A stretch of DNA of 64,000 nucleotides, taken from the NCBI GenBank assembly GCA_050084985.1, contig JBITNC010000001.1, positions 204,352,001-204,416,000 on the forward strand. Direction: 5' to 3'. Positions 46,778 to 58,060 of the stretch are shown here, in pieces (the first letter of the stretch is position 1; every line of letters begins with the position of its first letter). The DNA is from Nageia nagi. Taxonomy: Eukaryota > Pinophyta. A program made the translations under genes and the position numbers. The notes under the pieces are model-generated. The model ran no database searches. It was not told where the DNA came from and saw nothing but the letters and a program-made list of their open reading frames with translations.

Positions 46778-47972
46778 CAGTGTTAAATTGGACCACACTC
46801 CGGCCGCCTTGACTGATTCGAAGCGCTGAAGCAACTCTCGATGCTCCGGATTTGTCGGAGTGGATCAGAAAATGGGGGCAACGGTCCGGAGCGCTGTTGG
46901 AGCGGCTGACCACCACTCCTGAAGTGGCCGGGCGTCGATTGTTTTTTTTTTTTTATTAAAGGTCATAGTTTGGAATAAAAAGCATGGGTGTGGGTCCCAC
47001 TCATGCCCGCTTCCCCCCCCCTCCCAAAAAAAAGCTCACTATAACCCTCCCAAACTTAGTTTCCATTCTCATTTTTTTTGTGTAGCCCCAACAAAAAGAC
47101 AGTCAAGAAGAAAAAACACATCAGCAAGGAAGAGAGGAGTGAAGAAGTAAAAACTATAGCAGTAAGGAGGAGAACCTAAGTTGCACGAAATGTGGAAACA
47201 TTTCCGAGTTTCTAAAATGGGTACATCAAGAAATGTGACCCCTCCAAAATGGAAATGCTAGGGAAATGCAGTATATATATATATCTCTTTATTTTTTTTA
47301 ATAAATATCACAAAATAGATGATTACATGTTGATTAAATGATGCATACATCAAATGCCAAAATCCCATATCAACTCCCACATTACATGATGCAAACAACA
47401 AAAATATTAACTCCAAAGAACAAATGGTGGGCATATTATATAAACTCCCTTGGATCATTACATGATGCAAATAACAAAATCCAAAATAAGCCTTTATAGA
47501 TGAGGCTTTACATCCAAAACAAGCCTTTATACATGAGGCTATATATCCTAGAAACAAAATAAAACATCGCTAAAGATAGCAATTAGAATTACATATTCTC
47601 ATTACTCATCCTCATCCTCAAAAATAGAACAAGATGCTTGTTCAATAGAAGTAGTGCGAACATTGGAAGAAGAGGCACCAATACTACTAGCACCACTACC
47701 AACAATATCAAGAGCAGCAAGAGAGAGTTCCAAGTCTGGGTTCTTTGGATCCACATCCCATTTTTTATGAGGCCCACTTGTATATTCTTCACCCCTACGA
47801 GATACAAGACATAGGTTTGAATGCACATATACAAGATCCTCAGCCTTTTGTGATCCCAACCTGTTCCTCTTCACATTATGAATGAAACCATAGGTGCTCC
47901 AATTTCTTTCAGCTGCTGAAGAGCTTGCCACTTGTGATAGAATACGAATGGCAACATCTTGCAAATGTACAC

Positions 47973-48065
47973 CTGCACAAGAACAAGACCATGCATGAGC
48001 ATGTTGTTATGTAATGTTACATAAAGTAATATTACAAAGCAAAAAAGTAAGCATAAAATGTACAC
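47973..48065 (-). other. Intron in hAT transposase (93 bp)
   Basis: Minus strand donor GCTGCAG/GTGTACATTTTATG and acceptor CTTGTGCAG/GTGTACATTTGC. Intron start and downstream exon start share GTGTACATTT, and CAG precedes both junctions. Confidence 0.85.
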
Positions 48066-48387
48066 CTGCAGCCCCATGACAAGTCCACCACTTAATTGGG
48101 GTCATGGTGGTCCTCTCCTCCAAAGCTGATATGTTTCCAAATTCCTGCAATCTAGCAGCAAAAGCTACAAATTCATTCCTCAATTCAGTTTGTAGAGGAG
48201 CTGGAAACAACCTTTGGAAGGCTTTTTTCACTCCACTTGCCACCTCCTTGTCCTTGTGTGGGGCCTTCCTCTTCCCATTGCTTTTAGCAATGAGTTCTTC
48301 ATCATAAAAGTGTGGTGTGAGAGCATGTGCCAACATGTGCAATGGAGTGTTAAATCCATTTCATCTTGTAATCATGATGGTCCTCAC

Positions 48388-48483
48388 CTGCATCAAATTT
48401 AAAAAAATTGTCAACACATTTAAATTTTTAAAGCAAATATTGATACAATGCATTATTGAAACATTGATGATCATGGACCTCAC
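48388..48483 (-). other. Intron in hAT transposase (96 bp)
   Basis: Minus strand donor GACCAG/GTGAGGTCCATGATCAT and acceptor TTGATGCAG/GTGAGGACCATCATGAT. The first 17 intron bases match the first 17 bases of the next exon at 14 positions. Splicing joins DFVDQ to VRTIMITR. Confidence 0.85.
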
Positions 48484-50662
48484 CTGGTCTACAAAATCAA
48501 AATCAACAAAGACAAGCATGGGAGCGTCCTGTGTGATAATTTCTAGAGTTTTCTCAATCATGGTATCCATGCCATCATAAACCTCTCCCAAGAAAGGTTT
48601 ATCTGTGTCTACTTGTCGAAGAAACTCAAATGCAGGTGATGTGAATTTCAACAAGAAATCCACCTTCATCCACCAATCCTCATCATTCAACACCCTTCGC
48701 ACCACATTTCCCCTCTCTAAATCTGATTGTCTCCACTCAGCCCATGTAGGACCCACCACCATACCTAACAATGCTGATTTCACCTTAACTAACCACCTCA
48801 ACATGATGAAGTTTGAGGCATATCTTGTCTCAGCAACTTTGAACAATTCCAATTTGAAGTGTTCTCAAAAAATTGCTTGAGATAGGTGATGGTTGGTGAT
48901 AACTTTATGATATCTCTTGCTTGCCCTATTACCTCTTTAATCCAATAAGTTTTATTCTTTATCTCCTCTAAGATCAAATTCAAATTATGGACAATGCAAG
49001 GAGTTCAAAAAATATGATTGTACCTACTCTCAACAATCATTCCAGCTGCTTTGCAAACAAGTGCATTATCTATTATAACTTGCACCACTCTGTTTGGACC
49101 TACTTGCTCAATAGCAGCAATTAAAATGTTAGCAATAAAGTTCATGTCTTTTACCTCTCCAGAACAATCTTCAGCTTTTAAAAACATTGCTCCAATAGGT
49201 GATGATGCAATGACATTGATCAATGGCCTATTTTTTGTATCCGTCCAGCCATCTGAAATGATAGACACCCCTAAGCTTCTCCATGAGTTTCGAATAGATT
49301 TTAAAACATCATCAATAAGGTTCTTTTTTTTAGCTAGCAAAGTAGTTATGACTTTTTCATAGTTTGGCCCTTTAAAACCTCTAAGGGCTGTGTTAATTGC
49401 CCTCACCATATCTTACCAGTATGGAGACCAAAGCACATTAAAGGAGATGCCACAAGCATAGAGAGCCTTTGCCACTCTAGTCTCTGCTTCCTCTCTCGAG
49501 TGTTGAACATTTTCAACAATTTGCTTTCATTTTGTGAATCAGGATTGGCCATCTCATTTTCAGTAGTTGTTGCCCTTCTCTTCCTTGCTTCATGGACAAT
49601 CCTTGGCTCACCACTAGCAGCCAAACGAGTATTTGAACTTTGACCAATTTTGCTTCTTTGATCTTTCAACCTTTGAGCATCATCACTCTCACTTTGGAAC
49701 TTGGTTCTCATTTTTGTTTTTTTTGTATGTGGACAACCATCAATCCCCTTCCCTTCCTGCAAAATGTGAGCCTTGACTCTTGTGTAAGAGCCCTTGTAGG
49801 GCCTCACATTTTGACATAGATTGCACCTCCATTCCCATGAACCCCCACTAGACATTTTTTTTATCTTAGTCACATATTGCCAAAGGGGATAATATTCTTC
49901 CTGTTCGTTTGATTGAGGTGTTTTTGGGGTTGGAGAGTGACCACTCTCAGAACCTGAAGCCATCTTGCCTTTGTTGCTGGTGGAAGAAAACAAAATAGTA
50001 AAAAACAGTAACAACAGAAGAAAATACTAAAAACAATGGTAATATCAGTAAAATACTGAAAACACAGCCCACACCTTTGTTGTTGTTACCCACAAGTCTG
50101 TCCTCTTTGCTGGGAATGCATTTCTAGCTATCCAAAGCTCTTCTTGCTGCTGTCCAAAGCTCTCCTTGCTGCTTGCTGGGAATGCTCCAATGCTTTGTGA
50201 AGAATGAATGAATGAAGTGTTTTCTATTTTCTTATAGTTGCTTTTAGGGTTTCATATTTTATTTATTTTTTATTCTAATGACTTAAAAGTGGGACCCACG
50301 AACTTGTATGAAGGAAAAATGCAAAAAAATGTGTCATTTTAACTTCCACCTACCGGAAATGTGTGGAAACGCCAGTCCAGAGTCGGAAATGCGACGTAAA
50401 CGTGTTTCCAAGTCGGAAAATGTTTCGGAAATGTCTTGGAAAATACGTTTCCTCTCATTTCGTCCCCGTTTCCGCGTTTCCTCAAGTTTTTGGTACGGGT
50501 ACGAGGCTTGGGACGGAGTTTCATGCAACTTAGAGGAGAACAAGGTAGATTCTCTTTCTTTTTCTTTGTTAAATTCTTAAAAATTTTAGATTCTAAACTT
50601 GTAAATTAAAATTGTAAAGAGTTTCATTTTGATTTTAACTTTTTTTTTTGTCCAAAATCAAA

Positions 50663-51008
50663 ATGAGTAGTGATAGTGAGAGTTTTGTTCTTGGAAATAA
50701 AAGTGGGAGCGAGGAAGAAACTAAAATACAAATTGAAGACAAATTTACAAGCAAAAGAAATTGTTGATGATGCTGTGATTTTATTTTTTTATGCATATGG
50801 GCTGCCCTTCCATCTTGCATGGTCACCCTATTTCAAAGATGCATTTGAAAAGGTAAGGGAAGCAACTAATATGGAGGTTGATGATGATGCTTAGGGGTTG
50901 ATAGGATTGCCATTGGACATAGAGGGTATCCAATTGGATGATGAGGGTAGTTCATCAAATGATCATGATATGGATGAGAAGGAGGATGATTATTTTGAAT
51001 ACAATTAG
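50663..51008 (+). pseudogene. Deleted transposase remnant of the outer hAT
   Basis: Plus strand. MSSDSESFVLGNKSGSEEE starts at 50,663, then in another frame VDDAVILFFYAYGLPFHLAW and SPYFKDAFEKVREATNMEV, the beginning of a hAT DUF659 domain. This passes directly into an acidic tail (GLPLDIEGIQLDDEGSSSND and DMDEKEDDYFEYN) that resembles the C-terminal end of such transposases. The catalytic centre is missing, so this is an internal deletion product. Confidence 0.65.
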
Positions 51009-51447
51009 AATATATTAGGGGCACACCCTTAGAGCCAAAGGATTAGACTTAGAGTCTTAGAGATTAGAGCCATTGTTTGATACTTGATAGTTATGGTTTT
51101 GCCATTTTGAGCCTTTGGCATTTTGCTACTATGACATTATGATTCATTTTGATATTATAACATTATGTACCACTAAGTCAGACTTGTTTTTCACTTAATG
51201 ACATTATGGCTCGTTTTGATTTCTCATTTCTGCCTTTCAGATTCATACTTGATTATGTTTTGTAATTTAAATTCATACTTGATTTATATTTGATAGTAAA
51301 AATGAATTAGAAACAATGAACAAGAAAAAATAAAAAAATTCTAGGATTTTTTACCAGGTACTTCGCCTATTGAATCGAAGCTGCTCCCTAAAAATGATCT
51401 CCGCCACTTCGGATGCTCTGCTGCTCCCAACTCATGGTGTAACCTTG

Positions 51448-51767
51448 ATTTGATGTAAGAGTAGAAAAGGTATAGCTTGGGTCCTTTGAGTAGCGGACCC
51501 TTGAGTTCTTTGGTTAGAATACTTATAAAGATCACTTGTTGAGCATTGTAATATTTTCATCTTTGTGAGAAATAATACAATTATTCTACGTTTGGAGGTT
51601 TCCCCTTGAAGAGGTTCGTGATGCTTAATTGGTGTGAATGCAAAGTTGCTCTTACTTTCATTCTATTCTTTCTATTCCATTCATTGCAGCAGTGATAATT
51701 GATTATTTCCGTAATTGCATTAGTATTTTCCCTATTGATCATTATTTGGAATTGTAGGAATGCTTCA
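51448..51767 (+). repeat. 3' LTR of element H, second part
   Basis: Begins with the duplicated ATTTGATG and continues TAAGAGTAGAAAAGG in parallel with 41,938 onward of the 5' LTR, ending GGAATGCTTCA. Confidence 0.85.
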
Positions 51768-52080
51768 TTAATTCAATCTCTACCATTGGAATATATACAT
51801 ATTCTACTTTTCGAAGCTTCTACACAATGTTGATTGTCTGAGAGGTAAATTGTTGATAAATTGCATACATTTTAGCAGAACTAAGTTCAAAACGACCTTT
51901 GTTATTGTGATCTAAGTATTGTGGTCCTCTATAGGTAGAGTTGCAAACTTGCAAGCAGCAAAGCATAGAAGATGACGTCTAATATGATATTTAGAATTTC
52001 GCAGACAAGAAGTATTTTTTTAAGAAAGAATACAATGTACATCGGCAACAATGGGGCATTCTAAGATCAATTCTTTCTAC
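51768..52080. other. Spacer between elements H and I
   Basis: About 310 bp of unique-looking sequence. No gene or repeat recognised. Confidence 0.6.
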
Positions 52081-53390
52081 TGTGAGGATCCAAAACTATC
52101 TTCAATCAAAAACAATCAACACTAGGGTTTTTGCAACCCTCAAATACTAAACGACCACACCGCAATGCAACCACAACCCCAACAATTGCCCTTTAGGGCA
52201 CACAACTCCATAATACGAATGTGGGTCTTCCAAAGCCCCCACACCTCACACAACACCAAACAATGGCCACACAATGCTGACATCAACCCCTAGGACTTCT
52301 CCAACACCTTGCAAACCTTACGATTGCTTCACAACACAATTGAACAACACAAGAATGCCAATGATGGGTATACAAAGCAATACAACACAAGTATGAAGCT
52401 TCCAACACCAATATATCACAATGCATGGAACATACAATGATATAACAACAACACAACGCCTCAAGGGTTAATGCATGCATACAACACAATGAGATGGAAC
52501 ACAATGAATTGCCTATATGGCTTGAGATACTATGAATGAACAATGGAGATACACAAACTGATCTAGGGTTTTAAACCCTCTATGCAGATCCAAATTGTAG
52601 GATTAGACTGACTCCCTCAGCTATCCGAATCCGCTCCTGCGAAGGAGTCTCCTCGAACCTTGGCGACCAATGAAGGTAGAAACTCGTCCTCGGAATTCAA
52701 CTGTATGGGCTAGGTGACCCACCTAAGCCGTAGAATGCCACTCCTCTAGACGTTGTCTAGGAATAGTCGCTCAGCATTGCTAAGACTTTGTTGCCTGATC
52801 AAGACTGGTATAGAAAGTGTATGATAAATGGTACCTCATAAAGGGGCCTCATCCCCTATATAGTCTCTCATGTACACGAATCATGCCTCGTTATCACCCC
52901 AAGCCATTTCTAATCCATCGTTGGGGTCAACAAGTCAACCATGCCAACGTGGAGGTCATATTGGCCCAGTATGTCAAAGTGGGGGTCATAAAGGCCCTCA
53001 AGGTTGATGTGGGGTCCAAATGGCCTTCTAGGCTGAGGTGGGGGTTTGTAAGGTCTCATGAGCCAATGTGGGGTACGTGGGGTCCACCCAACATTGGTAC
53101 GCTCCTCCGTGCATCTCCAACATGCATGACACATGACTACCTTGGGATTCCCACAATCCGGGATCACCCATGAACTACACACAACACATTGGGTTTCCCA
53201 CATCCGAGATAACCCATCACAACACACAACATCACTACTCAAGGGGAGACTTCCCATTATTGGGCTCACAATGGGGTCCACATACCATAAGCTCTTGCTT
53301 GAGTTACACATACACAACATGAACATGAACAAACACTAGAATACAAATGGCCATGATACAATTAATCATTGGCTCAAATGGGACATCACA
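52081..53390 (-). repeat. 3' LTR of element I (1.3 kb)
   Basis: In element orientation it starts TGTGATGTCCC and ends GGATCCTCACA (inverted TGTGA/TCACA ends). The purine run CGAAAGGGGACGCT (plus 53,391-53,404) precedes it as polypurine tract. The first 165 bp recur at 63,850-64,000. The middle holds several variants of a GTGGGGTCCAA/GTGGAGGTCAT word (52,945-53,080). Confidence 0.85.
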
Positions 53391-53608
53391 AAGCGTCCCC
53401 TTTCGAATTGCTTTCCCTCAAGTAATGGTAAGAGATAGCTATGGATTGTCTTCCAAGAATCCTTCGGTGCCTTTAGCTGCACTACCCTTCTTTGGAAAAC
53501 TGTTGTGACTTGTAATCCTTCTTGCTGCAGTGGATTCCCCGATCTGAACACTTATGCGATCTGCAAACTCTTGAGCTTGCCAAGACACTCCTCCCTCAGA
53601 ATATGTTT
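53391..53608 (-). other. 3' tail of element I
   Basis: Short minus-strand frame with SEGGVSWQAQEFADR and ESTAARRITSHNSFPKKG between the second leader copy and the polypurine tract. I infer the last part of a former polyprotein or 3' region; no domain is recognised. Confidence 0.4.
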
Positions 53609-56600
53609 TGTTGTGCCCGCACAACACACCCCAAAATACAAGATTTTGGAGACCCTATTTTTGTAAAGGCAATGAGGTGCATTGCCTTGAGATTGGCTTT
53701 TGGCGACGGATAGTTCATTCTGAATAGTGCAAACATGATATCAAGGAGATCTTGCAACAAAGACCTTGAAGAGTATCCAATCATTGATTTTGCAGCCAAG
53801 GAGCCAAGATCCGAGAGAGAGTATTAGAGCATGGATTTTTTTGGTCTAGAGTGAAGCCAGTGGATATGGGATCATTTTTGCAGAGTTTGAGCTCACAAAT
53901 GCCAAGTGTGATGAAAATGAGCGTTTTTGCCAAATCTAAGTTCGAGAGTAGTGGATGTAGCTAAGGTAACAAAAATTAGCGTTTTTGTCAAGTATGAGCT
54001 CGAAAAGCTCAAAAATGGTCAGTATCATGGAAAAATGTGTTTTGGTCAATTTTGAGCTCAGAAGTGGTTAGTATAGTAAAGATGTGCGTTTTTGAACTGT
54101 TTGAGCCTGGAAAGCTCGAAAATGGTAAAAAATGCAAAGTTGAGCTCAAAATGGCCGAAAATGCTCAAAAATGCTGGAAATGATCTTTTTTTCACACTTT
54201 AGGCTCGAAAATGCCAGAAATGGGAGGAAATGAATACTTTAAGCCTGAAAATGCTGGAAATGACGGAAAATGACAAGTCTGAGCTCAAAAAGGTAGAAAT
54301 GGTCATTTTTGCACCATTTGAGCTTGGAAATCATCAAAAATGCAAAGCTTGAGCTTGGAGGTGCCGGAAAGGGGCTTTTTGATCGAGTTTGAGCTCGAAA
54401 ACGTCGGAAGTGTCTAGAAATGTACATTTTAAGTCTGGAGTGGATCAGAAGTGCAAGTTTGAGTACTCTTGGCCACAAGCACATTTTTCCAAGGTATTGA
54501 AAATCCAAATGAGGGAAGAATGGTGCATGTTTCTTATAGATAAATGCAAATGATGTTGGAATTCAAGTCTAAGAGCGTTATTGGAGAGATAAGGTAAATT
54601 CTATCACAATTAGGACTTGAAATTTTCGATTTTGACCAAGTCAAGGCACTCAAATCCTAGGCACAGTTTTTCAAGCCTATGGGAAATCCATAGAGATGAA
54701 TTTTGGCACTTAGATTGTGGAGAAAAAGTGGAAATGCATCAAAATTCAAATGTAGATGCATAGATGGATGGAAATGATGGTTCTAAAGCATTTTAGGTCA
54801 CGAAATTTTTGATTTAGAGCAAGTTTAGACCCCCAAATTCGTAGGTGCAAGTTTCCTAATTTTTTGAAATCCATTGGCATGAAAAATGGCGCCTAGATTG
54901 ACAAGATGAAGTATTTTTTGACCAAAAATCAAGTTTAGATGCTTGGGAACAAGCAAAACACTATTCTAAACATATTTAATACTCAAAATTTTTGATTTTG
55001 AGCACTTTTGAGCATCCCAAAGGCTAGGTGCAGGTTTTCAAGGCTATGGAATTCTAGTGGAGTGAAAAATGGCGCCTAGAATAATTTTTTTTGATAAATT
55101 TTGGTCGAAACACAAGTTTGAGGGGTCAAATGCATGGAAAATGTGATTTTCAGCACATTCAGGTCTTGGAAAACACAATTTTGGGCAAGTTTTAGGCATC
55201 CAAAGGGAAGGCGCAATCTTTCAAATGTTTCCAAATCCATAGGGCTGAAAAATGGCACCTAACTTGAAGGGATAAGTGCAAAACTCAACAAAAATTGATT
55301 TTGAGGTGTCCATTAGGTGAAAAGGTGATCTCTAGCACATTTAGACTTGCAAAATTTCGATTTTGAGCAACAAAAGGGCACCCAAAAGGTAGGCGTAGGT
55401 TTTCATGTCATTGGAAATCCAATGGAGTGAATTCTAGTGCCTAGCATGAAGAAGATTCAAAACTTTGCCTCAAAATTCGAGTTTTAGGAGTCAATTGCAT
55501 GGAAAACATGATTTTATGCACATTTAAAATTGCAATTTTTCAATTTTGAACAAGGAAAGTGCCCCAAATTCCTAGGCACAAGTTTGCTAATTTTTCCAAA
55601 TCCAATGGCATGAAAAATGGTGCCTAACTTGAGGAGAAATATCAAATTTTGCCCAAAAGTCAAATTTTATGGTTTCATTGCATGGAAGGGCACATTTTGA
55701 GCAAATTTAAACTTTGGAATTTTCAAATTTGAGCAAGTTTAAGTACCTAAAAATCTAGGAGGCATATTTCATTCCTATGGAAATTTTTTTTTTTGTCTAT
55801 CAAATGAAATCCATAGACATGAAAATGGAAAAATTTGCCAAAATCCCAAATCCTTCACAAAACCTCTAAAAACTTTCCAAGTACCTTATAATCTCATCAT
55901 CTATCCATGAGCTCAAATCCACTTTTTAAATTTTTTCCAAATTTCGGACCCCCCCATATTTTTCGTAAAATAGACCAAAAAATCCATTTTCGAAAAATTC
56001 TCTCAGAATCCCTTGAAAATTTGCCACAATGATCACATCATGGGCAAATCCAAATTCAAAGAAGGAAGGAGCTCAAAAAACTGTTAAAAGGATCTAGAAC
56101 GAGGATTCGAAGCTCCAAATTTTGCCAAATTAATGCAAAATGCCTCGAAATCCATGCCAAAGGGCATCAATTTTTGTAAATATTTTATTTTTAACATATT
56201 TTAGTGGGATGAGTATTGTTCTCTCACTAAAACGACATTGTAATCTCAATTTAGTATTTTGAAGCTTTTTTAAGAATTAAGGCAACACTCTCAAATTTGA
56301 CCAAAAAAGTCTTTAAATAGACCATCGGGGGTCACTTTTGAGGCAGAATGTTTTTAGTGAAAATATATGAAAAATTGGCAAATTGATGTATCCTTGTAAT
56401 TTTCGCACAAATTTAATACAAAGTGGTGGAATACTTGAAACAAAGAGATGTCATTTATGAGATTGTGGATTTAAACATTTTGGAGCTTTTTGAGATGATT
56501 TAGAATCTTTCATGCTTTTCTTTGAAAATTTTCAAAGTTTAGGAAAACATTTTGAAAATTTTTAAAAGTTTTTGAATCACTCCCAAATCGTTGCCTATCC

Positions 56601-57345
56601 ATAATTTGCATAGTAAGTGAATGCATTCTGAGCTTTTTTTCTTTCTATGACATCAAATTAGATTTCCTCATTTGAAACAAAGTTTGTGTGCACTTGCTCT
56701 ATCGTGTTTTTATTTTGAGTGCATCAGTCCTGCATGCAGAGTACCAACAGTCAGCTTTCCTCCCCACTCCCTTAAGAATAGATTGAATTTAGGTTATTTT
56801 ATTTTTAAGTTGGAGGACTTTGAATGAGACTTCTTGAATGATTCAGAAGTAAGAAACCTTAGACACTGCTTCATTGTGACCTTTTTTTTTCATCTCACTA
56901 GTATCAAAACATTCTCTTCCCCTTTTCTTTTGTTTGTTTTACACTTTCTTTAAACTTATATCAACTTTCGAACTATTGCAAGATAAAACACCTCAGTCCT
57001 TACAAAAATATGAGTTAACAGTTCTTACCTCTACTACACCACTCAAATGATTCCCAAACAAGACCTACACAATTTAAAGCTCTTATTAATGACACGAGCT
57101 TTCCGATAGAAACCTTGGAGTATCAGTCGCTACAAGAGGAGTTCGGTAACGCGTTCTCACCTACATGCTAGATCGCTTTCCCATCTTGATCGTCTGGGCG
57201 ATTGTCGAGTAAGAGGAAAGGTTTCCTTCCCAACATGTTCGTGGAAGAGCCTTCTCAGCCATGGTAGTGAATGCATTCCCACACTAAGTTGTACCTATAA
57301 GAACCTGTAGAAGATAATTGTCAGTACCAAATGTGTTGGGCCTAG
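53609..57345 (-). repeat. Second copy of the element I leader
   Basis: Parallels 59,090-63,810: both have TGTGCCCGCACAACACACCCC at one end and AGGAAAGGTTTCC..CCCAACA at the other, with the same run of GAGCTCGAAAATG-type words and the same longer repeats between. It lacks about 1 kb present in the other copy (about 61,680-62,730). No protein is supported in it. Confidence 0.75.
54600..55800 (-). repeat. Diverged repeats of about 220 bp, left copy
   Basis: Five or so paragraphs repeat the same motif order: AAATTTTTGATTTTGAGCA, a CC(A)AAAxxCTAGGCGCAGGTTT block, TATGGAAATCCATxGxxxTGAA, AATGGCGCCTAG, and a CAAATTTTG..CAAAAATCAAG block. Spacing is near 200-230 bp with much divergence. Confidence 0.75.
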
Positions 57346-57550
57346 GTCCATCTCAGGATTCCGATCACTATCAACAATGATGGTCTCCCCAAATCTCAAT
57401 GTTGGGTTCCAAACTCTTGGACCCTTGATGTGGTTACTCCTTCCCCAAAACTCAACATGGGGTCCCAACCTCCTTGGGCACCCAACGTGGCTGCTTTGGT
57501 CATGTCTGTGCTCAACGTGGGGTCCTCACCTCCTTGAACCCCCAATGTGG

Positions 57551-58060
57551 CTACCTATCTTGCCTCACATCCAACTCTACCAACTCTAGTTGGTTATTGG
57601 TCTTTTGTGTGTTCTCATCTTGCAATCCCTGTAGTGTGTATTCCACCCCATCTATCTCAAACCTCATAGTAAGGTTCTGGTAGTTGGTGTGAATATCACC
57701 CAACTTGAACAGCCATTGCATTCCAAGGATGATATGTGGATGTCCCTTGAGTGGATAGAGGTAGAAGTCCTCCCTCACCACATAGCCCTGCAATTTGACT
57801 CCAAGCATTTCTACAATCCGATCCACCAACGTGAGCTTTCCATTAGCATTAGAAACTCAAAAGCCTTCAAAACCCTTGGTCTTCAAATCCTTCCTCTTAG
57901 CAAAGTTGATGTTGATGAAGTTGTGGGAGGCTTTAGGGTCAATCATCACCATGATGTCTTGGCCACATGCTTGTCTAATCAGCTTCAATGTTAGAAACTT
58001 CTTCACCTCGTGGAGTGAAGCCACCATATCCCTAACTTGCCTTTTGCATGCAATAGTCGT
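57551..58060 (-). pseudogene. Protease of element I
   Basis: The minus strand reads VMIDPKASHNFINFA near 57,950-57,905, aligned with the IDSGASHNFI active site of retroviral-type aspartic proteases (RVP_2), here D-P-K in place of D-S-G. The 57,829-57,551 frame continues with VKLQGYVVREDFYLYPLKG, IILGMQWLFKLGDI and YTLQGLQDE, typical of the rest of the domain. The altered active site predicts loss of activity. Confidence 0.75.

Larger units (their letters stand above)
47602..49963 (-). pseudogene. hAT transposase (BED finger, DUF659, hATC)
   Basis: The likely start is the ATG at 49,963 (MASGSESGHSPTP). The BED zinc finger shows WEWRCNLC and a following H..C pair (about 49,850-49,740). After a frame change near 49,470, KALYACGISFNV leads into a DUF659 domain: GFKGPNYEKV, SIISDGWTD (catalytic Asp), VQVIIDNALVCKAAG. 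Another shift is near 48,860 (AETRYASNF). Two small introns follow, and the C-terminal dimerisation domain has AAERNWSTYGFIHNVKRNRL, ending FEDEDE. At least three codons (near 49,424, 49,005 and 48,360) have become stops. Few lesions for this window, so inactivation is fairly recent. Confidence 0.9.
47176..50533 (-). mobile_element. Inner hAT transposon, nearly full length
   Basis: Inverted ends CTAAGTTGCACGAAA (47,176) and, on the minus strand from 50,533, CTAAGTTGCATGAAA (14 of 15). Perfect 8-bp duplication AGGAGAAC at 47,168-47,175 and 50,534-50,541. The transposase is on the minus strand. Both ends, especially 50,340-50,510, hold many GGAAA/TTTCC words that could bind transposase. Confidence 0.93.
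46778..51447 (+). mobile_element. Outer hAT transposon, internally deleted
   Basis: Inserted in the 3' LTR of H with a perfect 8-bp duplication ATTTGATG (46,770-46,777 and 51,448-51,455). The ends are CAGTGTTAAA and, reverse complemented, CAAGGTTACA, imperfect hAT-type inverted repeats (7 of 10). Removing the 3358-bp inner hAT (and one target copy) leaves about 1.3 kb with a short plus-strand transposase remnant, so it was a non-autonomous derivative when the inner element landed. Confidence 0.85.
41876..51767 (+). mobile_element. Chromodomain Ty3/gypsy element H
   Basis: Plus-strand element with a 5' LTR at 41,876-42,249 and a 3' LTR starting at 46,716, split by hAT elements and completed at 51,448-51,767. 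Between are gag, protease, an RT stub, RNase H end, integrase and a chromodomain. Flanks TTAAA (41,871-41,875) and TTAAT (51,768-51,772) form a near-perfect 5-bp duplication. Many stops. A degenerate initiator-Met-like primer site (TTAGTGTCAAAG) lies just after the 5' LTR. Confidence 0.8.

Noticed and set aside
57377-57683. Plus-strand ORFs with repeated Trp-Gly-Pro-rich peptide
   Set aside because: Caused by imperfect AATGTGG-type repeats opposite the protease region of element I.
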